Source: Magnetococcus marinus MC-1
GTDB taxonomy: Bacteria > Pseudomonadota > Magnetococcia > Magnetococcales > Magnetococcaceae
Reading direction: 5' to 3'
Assembly (NCBI RefSeq): GCF_000014865.1
Contig: NC_008576.1
Span: 2,013,501-2,077,500, forward strand
DNA: 64,000 nt
How positions within the stretch are numbered: the first letter of the stretch is position 1; every line of letters begins with the position of its first letter. The position numbers were made by a program, and so were the translations under genes. The notes beneath the pieces are model-generated. The model was not told where the DNA came from. It did not search any database and was given only the letters and a program-made list of their open reading frames with translations. Below are positions 27,131 to 36,250 of this stretch, one piece after another.

Positions 27131-28183
27131 GTGACCGTTCGTATTGCTCTGGATGCCATGGGTGGTGATAACGCCCCACGCGCTGTCATTGAAGGGATGT
27201 TGGAAGTTCAAAAAAAACGTCCTGAGGTGGTTTTTACCTTGGTGGGTATTGAATCCCGCATCCGTCAAGAGTTGGAGCAGATGGGCGTTGAAGAGGATGG
27301 CTTTCGCATTTGGCACGCCAGTGAAGTGGTGGAGATGGATGAAAAGCCCGCTGTCGCGTTGCGGACCAAAAAAGATTCCTCCATGCGGGTTGGGGCCAAT
27401 TTGGTTAAAGAGAACCAAGTAGATGCCTTTGTCTCGGCGGGCAATACCGGTGCGCTCATGGCAACCGCCAAATTTGTGCTCAAAACCCTGCGCGGCATTG
27501 ATCGTCCCGCCATCGCTTCGGTGATCCCCGCAGTTGGGGGAGAGACCCTCATGTTGGATTTAGGCGCCAATGTGGATTGCAGCTCGGAACACCTCTGCCA
27601 GTTTGCCCTGATGGGGTCGATCTTTGCCAATGCCGTGTTGGGTGTGCGCGCCCCGCGCGTTGGATTGCTCAATATTGGAGAAGAGGATACCAAGGGTAAC
27701 GAACAGGTGCGAGATGCTGGGGAACAGCTTAAAGCCCGCTCCGCAACCTTGATCCCCGGCGGCTCCTACGTGGGCAATGTCGAGGGCACCGATATTTTTA
27801 AAGATACGGTGGATGTGGTTGTATGTGACGGTTTTGTGGGTAATGTGAGCCTAAAAAGCATTGAGGGGACCGCCAAAATGCTCACCCACTATCTGCGCGG
27901 AGCCTTTACCAAAAATTGGAAAACCAAATTGATGTACCTGATTGCCAGACCTGCCCTGCGCTGCTTTCGTGATGAAATGGATCCCCGTAAACACAACGGC
28001 GCGATCCTGCTGGGTCTCAATGGGGTAGTGGTCAAAAGCCACGGTGGAGCCGACTCGGTTGCTTATGCCCATGCCATCCATGTGGCGGTGGATCTGGCTG
28101 AAAAACAGGTGACCAAACGTATTCGGGATGCCGTTGCTAAATTTCGTGCTGAAGGGACGCAACCCTCTGACCCGGCAGTTTAA
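27131..28183 (+). CDS. plsX: Phosphate acyltransferase PlsX
   Basis: A 350-residue peripheral-membrane enzyme that turns acyl-ACP into acyl-phosphate for phospholipid synthesis. Motifs include RIALDAMGGDNAPRAVIEG at the start, SAGNTGALMATA near 100, RPAIASVIP near 125, GLLNIGEEDTKGNEQVR near 178 and DGFVGNVSLKSIEGTAK near 240. The start is GTG at 27131. fabH follows 108 bases later. Confidence 0.97.
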   Translation: MTVRIALDAMGGDNAPRAVIEGMLEVQKKRPEVVFTLVGIESRIRQELEQMGVEEDGFRIWHASEVVEMDEKPAVALRTKKDSSMRVGANLVKENQVDAFVSAGNTGALMATAKFVLKTLRGIDRPAIASVIPAVGGETLMLDLGANVDCSSEHLCQFALMGSIFANAVLGVRAPRVGLLNIGEEDTKGNEQVRDAGEQLKARSATLIPGGSYVGNVEGTDIFKDTVDVVVCDGFVGNVSLKSIEGTAKMLTHYLRGAFTKNWKTKLMYLIARPALRCFRDEMDPRKHNGAILLGLNGVVVKSHGGADSVAYAHAIHVAVDLAEKQVTKRIRDAVAKFRAEGTQPSDPAV

Positions 28184-28290
28184 AATACACAAAGGTCGGG
28201 CAATGGGTTTTATAAACACTAGACAACTGGGCCTGGGCTGGGCAATCTTGTAAACACCATCCCTGCTAGGTGAATGAGAGGATCTTTATC

Positions 28291-29331
28291 ATGAGCACCC
28301 TGCGTTCCCGTATTATCGGAACCGGAAGCTACCTGCCAGAGCGTCGCCTGACCAATGACGAGTTGGCGGCCATGGTAGAGACCACCAGTAGCTGGATAGA
28401 AGAGCGGACTGGTATTCAAGAGCGGCGCATTGCCGCCCCCGGTGAAATGACCTCCGATCTGGCGGTCAAAGCCGCCGAACAGGCCTTGCAAGCTGCGGGC
28501 ATTGCAGCTTGGGAGTTGGACCTGATCTTGGTGGCGACCACAACCCCAGACCTGATTTTTCCCTCTACCGCCACCATCGTGCAGAAACGTTTGGGGGCAG
28601 ATAAAACGCGTATCCCTGCCTTCGATATCCAAGCGGTTTGTACCGGTTTTATCTATGCCCTGACCACAGCCGACCAATTTATCCGGGCCGGTAGTGCTAA
28701 ACGGGTGTTGGTGATTGGGGCAGAGACCTTTTCGCGGATTATCAATTGGCAAGACCGGGGGACTTGTATTCTCTTTGGCGATGGCGCAGGAGCGGTGGTG
28801 TTGGAGGCCCATGAAGCGGTGGATCAGGGGATTCTCTCCACCCATATCTATGCCGATGGCAGCTATCTGGATCTGTTGCGCTGTACCACTGGGGTTTCAG
28901 ATGGCGGTAGCCGCGTGCCAGGGGGCGATGCTCAACCCCAATCGACGGATGCGCGTGGGGTGCAGGCCATGCTGGAGGGCTTTGGTTATGTCACCATGCG
29001 CGGAAATGAGGTGTTTAAACGCGCGGTGATGGCTCTGGAACAGATCGTGGATGAGACCTTAGAGGCAAATAATCTGAGTAAATCCGATGTGGATTGGTTG
29101 GTGCCGCACCAAGCCAATATACGGATCATTAACAGCACCGCCAAGCGGCTGGGAATGAGTATGGATCAGGTCGTCGTGACGGTAGAACGCCATGGTAATA
29201 CATCCGCTGCCAGTGTGCCTTTAGCGCTAGACGAAGCGGTGCGGGATGGACGTATTAAACCGGGTCAGTTGGTGTTGATGGAAGCCTTTGGCGGGGGCTT
29301 TACCTGGGGTAGTGTGCTGGTGCGCTGGTAA
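28291..29331 (+). CDS. fabH: 3-oxoacyl-ACP synthase III FabH
   Basis: A 346-residue condensing enzyme that starts fatty-acid synthesis by joining acetyl-CoA and malonyl-ACP. The Cys-His-Asn triad is visible in [13 protein letters not shown] (near residue 117), [10 protein letters not shown] and [28 protein letters not shown] and the C-terminal [20 protein letters not shown] match the family. I chose the ATG at 28291 after GAGAGGATC over an upstream in-frame GTG at 28270. It sits at the end of the rpmF-plsX-fabH run. Confidence 0.97.
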
Positions 29332-29462
29332 ACACGATGTCGGATAAATATATGAAATATGTGGGGGGGAGCTTGGCTCCCCTCTGTTTATTCTGGAATA
29401 TGTGCTGCCGAACCGGTAGCATCAGTGGGCTCGTTTACCCTCATTGGCCCAATACCCTCGTT

Positions 29463-30986
29463 ATGCGACGATATCCCACTCTTGTTGTTCTGCTGCTACT
29501 GGTTCTGTTGCCCGTGCTTGGCTGTGACCTAAGTATGAAGCGTCCCATTATGGATGAGATCCGTAAAACAGGGGTGTTGGTGGTGGTAACCCGCAATGCG
29601 CCAACCACCTATTACCAGGGTCGGGACCGTGTGGAGGGCTTTGAACATGATTTAGCCACCCTGTTTGCCGCCCATCTTGGGGTAAAAGTCGCCTTTATCA
29701 AAAAACAGAGCCGGGGTGAAGTGCTGCAAACCCTGCATGAGGGTAAGGCGCATCTGGCGGCTGCGGGTCTGGTGCGGCAGGAAGAAGATGGCGACCGCTA
29801 TCTCTACGGCCCAGATTATCAATCGGTTTTTCAACAGGTGGTATGTCGCAGAGGGGGCGTGCGTCCAACCAACCTGCTTAAATTGACCCAAGCCAAACTC
29901 ACCGTGGTTAAAGAGAGCGCCTATGAGGACCGCTTGCGTGAATTGCAGCAGTTGGTGCCTCAACTTACTTGGCATAGTGATGATAATCTGTCGGTAGAAC
30001 AGGTGCTGGAACAGGTGTGGCTGGGCAAGGTGGATTGTACCCTGGCAGACTCTAACGTGGTGGCACTAAACCGGCGCTACTACCCCGAATTAACCGTCAA
30101 ATTTCCTATTAATGCCGAACAGCGCTTGGCTTGGACCCTGCCTAAACGCGCGGTGTTTCTGCATAAAGAGGTGGTGACGTGGTTTAATGAGATCCGCAGT
30201 AATGGTCAACTGGATGAGCTGTTTGAAAAATATTATGGTTTTGTCGAAGGGCAAAGCTTTGATTTTGTAGATAACCGGCAATTTATTAAGCGCATGAGTG
30301 AGCGGTTGCCTAGCTACAAACATCTGTTTATGGAAGCTGCGCGTAAATATCATATCCCCTGGCAGTTGCTAGCAGCACAAGCCTATCAAGAGTCCCATTG
30401 GGACCCTAAAGCGCGTAGTTCTACCGGGGTGCGGGGGATTATGATGCTCACCCAAGTAACCGCCAAAGCCTTGGGCATTGACGACCGGCTGGATCCTAAA
30501 TCCAGTATTCATGGTGGTGCATGGTATCTTTCTAACATGCGGCGGCGGCTACCCAGTACCATCACCGAGCCAGACCGCACCTGGATTGCTTTGGCGGCCT
30601 ATAATGTGGGTTTGGGCCACATCTCCGACGCGAGGCGACTGGCGAAAAAGCAAAATCTTAATCCCAACCGGTGGAGTGACTTGCGGCAGGTACTGCCGCT
30701 GCTTTCGCAAAGTAAATATTTTAAAGATACCAAATTTGGTTACGCACGGGGGGACGAGCCGGTGCGTTATGTGGCTAAAGTGCGTCACTATAACGATATT
30801 CTCACCCGTATGGAGCGTAAAAATTACACGGGGGAGACCACGCCCTTTGTCGAACCCAATACGGCGCTACCCATGGTCCCCCTTAAAGAGCAAGCGGTGA
30901 TCGGGGAAATTAACCCTATGGATGGTCGCATGGTTGAAACCTCCGGCAAAGAGGCGGCGGTGCCCTCTCCTAAACGGCGCTACTAA
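29463..30986 (+). CDS. mltF: MltF-like lytic transglycosylase (lipoprotein)
   Basis: A 507-residue murein-cleaving enzyme. The ATG at 29463 gives a type II signal ([21 protein letters not shown]) whose Cys would be lipidated; an upstream frame from 29337 is less likely. Residues about 40-285 are a solute-binding-protein fold ([37 protein letters not shown]), the ligand-sensing part of MltF. The SLT domain follows with the catalytic Glu in [13 protein letters not shown] (about residue 310) and [15 protein letters not shown], and [18 protein letters not shown] near 385. Length agrees with E. coli MltF. Confidence 0.92.
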
Positions 30987-31040
30987 AATGATGGCCCACA
31001 GATGTACCACCAGCGGTGATCTCTCTCAAACCAACAGCCT

Positions 31041-32396
31041 TTAGGTTTGCGGTGGGGGCGGGGCGCTTGGTTTGTTCAAGTTTTCAAACATTTTAGCAAA
31101 ATCTTCCATACCATTAACTTGGGGCAGTGACGGTACAGGCTGCGTTAAGGCATGCCACAATGCCACCACAATAAAGAGCCCTGAGAGTATGAGCAGAACC
31201 CCGCCAAATTGATACCAGCCTAGGCTCAGAGCGATCAGGGTGGCACCATGCACCCAACTATGGGTGCGGGCCAAGCGGTCGGGTACCAGATCTTCCATCA
31301 TGGGGATGGGGGCTAAGCCTGCTAAGCGGCTAAAACGATGAAACCATACCAAAAATGGGATGATCTTGTAGAGCATGCCAAAAATGATGGAACCCGCAAA
31401 GCCCATACTAAACAGCACAACCACGGGTGCCATGAGATCCGTTTGCAAGAGAATGGCGAGGGGTAGACCCAGTAAGGCTAGGGTGCCGCAAGCAAACCCC
31501 AATAGCCAAAACCGCAGGGTGGCATCCCACAGCTTGCGTTTACGTTGTTGGATTAAACGGGCTATGTGTAAGCCATAGAGGGCCGCCCCCCCATAGAGGG
31601 GAACTAAGGCTAACAGGATTAATTGCAGATCTTGCCCAAACATTAGCGCAAGGGTGAGGGCCGTGGGGGTCGTCAGCCACAATAAAACAATCTGTTTTGC
31701 CTGGGTGGTTGGGAAGGCGGGCATCATATAAAACATGGGTAGCACCTGGAAAGAGACCCCTATAATCAGCAAGCCAACCCAACCAAACAGTGCCCAACTG
31801 GCATGAATCGTCACCATCTGTTGGCGATCCATGGCTAAAAATCCAAACTGGTGCTCCAATAGAAAGAGTAGACCAAGCAACAGGGTTAGGCTAAGTCCCA
31901 GCAGCGCAAGCCGCATGGTATGTACCGTGGGGTGGGTGGCGGGGGCGTGCCATAAGGCCCAGCCCACGGGCAGTAAAAACAGCAGAAATGCGCTGGGTAA
32001 CAGCACCGATGCGGTCAAGAGTAGGGCGCCACGCCAAGGGAGAAAATCGGGCAGCCCCAGCATAAGTGCCAATAGCCCCGTCACCAGTAAAGCATGGCTC
32101 AGCTGAGCCAGCCAGATGGCTTTGACCCGCGTGCCCGCTAAGACGGGTATCATCTGGTACATGGCCCCCCACATCACCATATTCAGCCAACCAAGCATAA
32201 TGCCGTGTACGATGGCGACCGCGATGGGGTCGAGTTGATCCCCGTGCAACGCTGCGCCGTACAGGCTTAGTGCCAGCCCTGTCATAACCATAAACAGGGG
32301 GGCGGTGGCAAAAAATCGCAGAGGAATATGTAGCGGTGGCGCTTGATCTATATGCAGTCCACTGTTTAAAAACATGGTAGGCGGTGCTTTCTTCAC
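31041..32396 (-). CDS. NnrS/cbb3-subunit-I-like membrane protein
   Basis: A polytopic membrane protein of up to 451 residues with about 12 hydrophobic segments. Its opening (PLRFFATAPLFMVMTGLAL) and the spaced histidines (VAIVHGIMLGWLNMVMWG, TIHASWALFGWVGLLIIGVSFQVLP) recall NnrS and the heme-copper subunit I family, though I cannot see a complete haem-ligand set. Such proteins are linked to nitric oxide handling or haem/copper metabolism. The start may be the GTG at 32396 or the ATG at 32375. It is divergent from the hemerythrin gene across a perfect FNR/DNR-type box. Confidence 0.7.
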   Translation of the reverse strand: MKKAPPTMFLNSGLHIDQAPPLHIPLRFFATAPLFMVMTGLALSLYGAALHGDQLDPIAVAIVHGIMLGWLNMVMWGAMYQMIPVLAGTRVKAIWLAQLSHALLVTGLLALMLGLPDFLPWRGALLLTASVLLPSAFLLFLLPVGWALWHAPATHPTVHTMRLALLGLSLTLLLGLLFLLEHQFGFLAMDRQQMVTIHASWALFGWVGLLIIGVSFQVLPMFYMMPAFPTTQAKQIVLLWLTTPTALTLALMFGQDLQLILLALVPLYGGAALYGLHIARLIQQRKRKLWDATLRFWLLGFACGTLALLGLPLAILLQTDLMAPVVVLFSMGFAGSIIFGMLYKIIPFLVWFHRFSRLAGLAPIPMMEDLVPDRLARTHSWVHGATLIALSLGWYQFGGVLLILSGLFIVVALWHALTQPVPSLPQVNGMEDFAKMFENLNKPSAPPPPQT

Positions 32397-32459
32397 TAAA
32401 GGTCGACCCGCTTGTTTGGCCTATGCCGGGGTAATCTAAGCGAGATAAGGAAATCGTGG

Positions 32460-32475
32460 CTTGATACGCATCAAG
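32460..32475. promoter_or_regulatory. FNR/DNR-type box CTTGATACGCATCAAG
   Basis: A perfect 16-base palindrome whose core TTGAT-N4-ATCAA is the textbook Fnr/Anr/Dnr consensus. It lies in the divergent gap between the NnrS/cbb3-like gene and the hemerythrin gene, 145 bases before the latter and 64 before the former, and could control either one under low oxygen or nitric oxide. Confidence 0.8.
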
Positions 32476-32619
32476 GTTTGTACATCCCATGCTGCTATAG
32501 TGGAGCAATTGTGCGGGTTTCGCTATATTCTTTCGATAGAGATTGGCGATGGTGGGCGTGGAGGGTCGGTTTGAATCCGAGTTTATGAAAATGTTTAGGA
32601 TGCTGGAAAAGGAAAAAGG

Positions 32620-33294
32620 ATGAAAATTTTGGATTTAACCCATAACCACACCATTGAGCAAGCTATGGCGCTCTTGCAAGCGGCTTTTGATGCCTTGCCA
32701 GCGGGGGAAACCATGGTGTTGTTGGGGGAGGATGCCCTCACCCCCTTGGTGGAACAATTTCAGGATGAAAATTGGGGTGCCTATGAGTGGTATCCCTTGT
32801 CTGTACGTCGTGGTTGGCGGATCTCTTTGCATAAGCGTGCAGCGGTTAAAAGCCCGCGTCAAGTGGCTGAATATTTTACCTTTGATCATCGTCGTTGTGA
32901 CGACCTTTACGCAAAAATGGAAAATGCTGCCGATGATGCACCACGGGCTATGGCCGCTTTTCAAGATTTTGATATGGGGATGCTGCACCATTTTCGCATG
33001 GAAGAGGAGGTCATTTTTCCCGCGTTTGAGCGTAAAACCGGTATGACCCAAGGCCCAACGATGATCATGCGTATGGAGCACCAACAGATGCGGGGATTGC
33101 TGGCGCAAATGCGCGAGTTTGTGTTGCATGGCAATGTCCCCGGCATGATCGGGGTAGGGGGGACCCTGCTGTTTGTTATGCAACAGCACAATATGAAAGA
33201 GGAGCAAATGCTCTACCCCATGACCGATATGCACCTTGGTGATGAAGTGGACACCTTGATTAAAGGGAGCCAGAAGCTGAACCCCTTTACCTAA
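32620..33294 (+). CDS. DUF2249 plus hemerythrin-like protein
   Basis: A 224-residue cytoplasmic protein with two parts. Residues 1-75 form a DUF2249 domain (ILDLTHNHTIEQAMALL, LPAGETMVLLGED). Residues about 85-215 form a four-helix hemerythrin domain with di-iron ligands in TFDHRRC, HHFRMEEEVIFPAFE, RMEHQQM and QQHNMKEEQMLYPM. Proteins with this layout take part in nitric oxide or oxygen responses. AAAGGAAAAAGG lies before the ATG. An FNR-type box is 145 bases upstream. Confidence 0.9.
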   Translation: MKILDLTHNHTIEQAMALLQAAFDALPAGETMVLLGEDALTPLVEQFQDENWGAYEWYPLSVRRGWRISLHKRAAVKSPRQVAEYFTFDHRRCDDLYAKMENAADDAPRAMAAFQDFDMGMLHHFRMEEEVIFPAFERKTGMTQGPTMIMRMEHQQMRGLLAQMREFVLHGNVPGMIGVGGTLLFVMQQHNMKEEQMLYPMTDMHLGDEVDTLIKGSQKLNPFT

Positions 33295-33843
33295 CCAAAA
33301 TGGCTGCGTCTCATTGCCTGTAAAGGCGTATGTCTGGGGTGCACCCACTGCGCTTGGGGTGCCCCGACAAGAGAGCGAGCTGTGTGGCTGCGCCCATGCG
33401 CCATGCGTCACCAATTGTTACGGTCTGCGCTGACCAAGCGTGGAAAAATGCGAGACGTTGATGATGGGGGGGCTTTCTATACTAAAAATACAAAATTATG
33501 ATGTTAAAAATATAAAATTTATTCGATCATGATAGATTAATGATGAAATAAATAGCGTTAAAATTTAACGAGTAAGGTTCTATGCTCTGCAAAACTGACA
33601 AAATGTCTTGTAGTCTGTTGCGGAAATAGAGTAAATAATTAACGCAAAATTATTGGTTATTAAGTTTGCTTGTGCTGACCCAGCCAGCGAGCAAACGGTA
33701 AGCATGGCAAACGCCCTAGAAGTTGGGGCGCGCGATGATGCCAATGGGTCAATAACCAGAACTTTAAACTATAAGTTTGTTGCTAGAGTGTAGTAATCTT
33801 AGTGAGCCGTTTTATTCCTCTCACTGATTCATGGAGAATGTGG
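33295..33843. other. AT-rich promoter region with an inverted repeat
   Basis: 549 bases without a gene, AT-rich from 33480 on. CGTTAAA-A-TTTAACG at 33556-33570 is an inverted repeat that could be an operator for the following cyclase gene. No terminator for the hemerythrin gene is obvious. Confidence 0.45.
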
Positions 33844-35205
33844 ATGTCTGCTCGTGATGAACAGCGCTTAAAAGATATCTATCTGGGTGTTGATGCCGAA
33901 AAAGTTAACTTTATCGGTGATCTTATTAAAGATCGTCTCAACCAGACGGTAGAGCGCTTCTATATCGAGCTGTTAGAGGTGGAGTCAGCCCGTTTTTTTC
34001 TCGACAGTGCGTTGGTTAAAGAGCGTCTGCATGGTTCGCTGACGGAATGGTTGCAAATGCTTTTTTCCCATAAAGATGACGATACCCTTGAGCAGATGTT
34101 TGCGTTTCAAAAAAATATTGGCAATGTGCACGCCCGCATTAATATCCCCATGCATTTGGTGGTGGAGGGGATGCGTATTTTACGACGAGAAATCATATGT
34201 TTTCTCTCTGAGAGCGATATTCCCCGCCAGCGTTTGGTTGACCTGGTGGTGTTGGTGGGTGAGGTGTTGGACCATAATCTCTCATTGATCAATGAGAGTT
34301 ATGTGCGAATGTCAGCCTCTTACGAGCGTAATAACCAAGCGTTACGCCTGCAATTGTCCCCCTCGGCCCAAGCCTTGGAGTGTGAACGGTTGCGGGGAAC
34401 CCTAAGAGGGTGGAGCAACCAACTGTGGCGTGTTTTGGGTGGACGCGGCATTGAGACGGAGTTACCCTCGCTGGGGCGCGCCGAATTTGGCCTGTGGATG
34501 TTTCACAAAGCCCCTTTGGTGTTACCCCAGTATGAACAGCTGCACACCATTCAACAAAATATTCAGGCCATGGATGCCTTGCTGGGGCGACAACGGTTAA
34601 GCCAAGAGCACCTAAATGCGGTCTCACGCGATACCCTGAGTGCGGTAGACGATCAATTGAATAGTATTGAATTGGCACTGGATATGATGATCGAGGCCAT
34701 TTTAGCCCAAGAGAGTGGGCGTGATCCGCTGACCAAGGTGTATAATCGCCGCTTTCTGGATAGTGTGGTTAAACACGAGATGGAAGTCAGCATGCGCCAC
34801 GAGATCCGCTTTGGTTTCCTGCTCTGTGATATTGACCATTTTAAAACCATTAATGATACCTATGGTCACGATGCAGGGGATGCGGTGCTACAGCAATTTG
34901 CCGAGCGGCTGAGTAGTGCGGCCCGTGTTAATGACTATGTTTTCCGATTTGGCGGTGAAGAGTTTTTATTTGTCTACGGGGATATGAGCCCTCAACGGTT
35001 GGAACATCTGGCCGAAAAGGTGCGTCACTGTATTGAACAAGAGCTGTTTGACCTGCCCTCTGGCGAAAAGATACACATAACCGCCAGCTTTGGTGGTGCG
35101 GTGCATGATGGTAACCCCAACTTTCATAAAACGCTCAAATTGACCGATGAGGCGCTCTATGAAGCCAAACACTCTGGGCGCAACCGCTGTATCATCCGTG
35201 CCTAA
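33844..35205 (+). CDS. Globin-coupled diguanylate cyclase
   Basis: A 453-residue haem-sensing enzyme making cyclic di-GMP. Residues 1-160 are a globin-coupled-sensor domain with the proximal-His motif GNVHARINIPMHLVVEG (His at residue 96), very like DosC. A helical linker (160-285) follows. The GGDEF domain has GGEEF at residues 370-374, preceded by the inhibitory RVND (RxxD five residues before), plus DPLTKVYNRRFLD and CDIDHFKTINDTYGHDAGD. I chose the ATG at 33844, seven bases after GGAG; the GTG at 33802 is less likely. Oxygen or nitric oxide binding would set cyclase activity. It lies 0.5 kb beyond the hemerythrin gene. Confidence 0.93.
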   Translation: MSARDEQRLKDIYLGVDAEKVNFIGDLIKDRLNQTVERFYIELLEVESARFFLDSALVKERLHGSLTEWLQMLFSHKDDDTLEQMFAFQKNIGNVHARINIPMHLVVEGMRILRREIICFLSESDIPRQRLVDLVVLVGEVLDHNLSLINESYVRMSASYERNNQALRLQLSPSAQALECERLRGTLRGWSNQLWRVLGGRGIETELPSLGRAEFGLWMFHKAPLVLPQYEQLHTIQQNIQAMDALLGRQRLSQEHLNAVSRDTLSAVDDQLNSIELALDMMIEAILAQESGRDPLTKVYNRRFLDSVVKHEMEVSMRHEIRFGFLLCDIDHFKTINDTYGHDAGDAVLQQFAERLSSAARVNDYVFRFGGEEFLFVYGDMSPQRLEHLAEKVRHCIEQELFDLPSGEKIHITASFGGAVHDGNPNFHKTLKLTDEALYEAKHSGRNRCIIRA

Positions 35206-35250
35206 AGGGTCGTCGAGAGGCGCGTTGTTTGTCCTATTTCAGCGTGAATC

Positions 35251-35272
35251 GTGCCCTTGGCACCAAGGGCAC
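35251..35272. terminator. Hairpin between convergent genes
   Basis: GTGCCCTTG and CAAGGGCAC form a nine-base stem around GCAC, 46 bases past the cyclase stop and 15 before the end of the DnaJ-family gene. It could serve both convergent genes; there is no long T-run. Confidence 0.65.
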
Positions 35273-35286
35273 CATGTGAAAATCGC

Positions 35287-36105
35287 CTAGTTGCCGCGAG
35301 GGTTGAAGTCTGACTTTTTGGCAAGCTTTCGATACAGACGTTTCTCGGCATTGTTTAACTGCTTGGGCAGGGCAATGTTGAGACGCAGATAGAGGTCCCC
35401 GCACTGACCAAACCCGGGTTTGGGAAACCCCCGACCACGGATACGGATAAGTTGGCCCGAACTGGAACCCGCCGGAATATGCACCCGAATGGTGCCGCCC
35501 AACGATTTAAACTGCACCGGCTCGCCTAAAGCGGCCTCCCAGGGGCTCAGGGTTAGGCTGCTGTAGAGATCATACCCCTCTAATTGGAAATGAGGGTGAG
35601 GCGGGGTTTCGACATTAAACAAAATGTCCCCACCGCTGATTCCTTTGAGCGGATTGGCGCGGACCTGATTGTAGACCCGAATGCGGTCACCATGGACCAC
35701 CCCTCTGGGAATTTGTACCTGAATCAGACGATCCCCCCCAAGCTCCCGTAAATTCAGCCGTACCTGATGAATCTCCCCCCGGTAAGCAACCTCTAGTGGC
35801 ACAATCAGTTTGGCCTCTACATGATGCGGTTTGCCTGCCGGTGTGCCACTTTTTGGTGGGCTCTGACGGGTATTTGGCCAGATATAAGAACCCTGGGTGC
35901 GATCATACTGAGCGCGTTTTTGGGGATCACGCAGTACCTCATACGCCTCGCCCAGCGCCTTGAACAGATCTTCAGCCTGGGGGATGGGGCTCACATCGGG
36001 GTGAAATTGACGGGCAAGACGGCGATAGGCATCGCGTATCTGTAAAGGGGTCGCGCTGCTGGGCACATTAAGCCGTCTGTAAAAATCCTGTTCCATCATC
36101 GCCAT
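35287..36105 (-). CDS. DnaJ-family (CbpA-like) co-chaperone
   Basis: A 272-residue protein with an N-terminal J domain (RRLNVPSSATPLQIRDAYRR, HPD at residues 35-37) and two C-terminal DnaJ substrate-binding subdomains (VPLEVAYRGEIHQVRLNL, IQVQIPRGVVHGDRIRV, DILFNVETPPHPHFQLEG, LTLSPWEAALGEPVQF). There is no Cys-rich zinc centre, so it belongs to the CbpA/DnaJ-B type. The ATG at 36105 follows AGGCGG; an upstream in-frame ATG at 36156 is possible. It stimulates a DnaK-type chaperone, which is not in the window. Confidence 0.85.
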   Translation of the reverse strand: MAMMEQDFYRRLNVPSSATPLQIRDAYRRLARQFHPDVSPIPQAEDLFKALGEAYEVLRDPQKRAQYDRTQGSYIWPNTRQSPPKSGTPAGKPHHVEAKLIVPLEVAYRGEIHQVRLNLRELGGDRLIQVQIPRGVVHGDRIRVYNQVRANPLKGISGGDILFNVETPPHPHFQLEGYDLYSSLTLSPWEAALGEPVQFKSLGGTIRVHIPAGSSSGQLIRIRGRGFPKPGFGQCGDLYLRLNIALPKQLNNAEKRLYRKLAKKSDFNPRGN

Positions 36106-36206
36106 GCCGGACCGCCTGAAATCCTGAAGGATCGCATTTAGGGAGACTCCCCCCAAAAACAGGGGAGCCAGTGACGGATAATGTGCAAAGGATAGGCCAA
36201 ACAGAG

Positions 36207-36234
36207 GCCCGGCATGGACGAATCCATGCCGGGC
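36207..36234 (-). terminator. Hairpin after mfd
   Basis: A perfect 12-base stem (GCCCGGCATGGA/TCCATGCCGGGC, loop CGAA) lies 17 bases beyond the mfd stop codon. It has no T-run, so termination strength is uncertain. Confidence 0.65.
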
Positions 36235-36250
36235 AGAAGGGGATGGCAGA

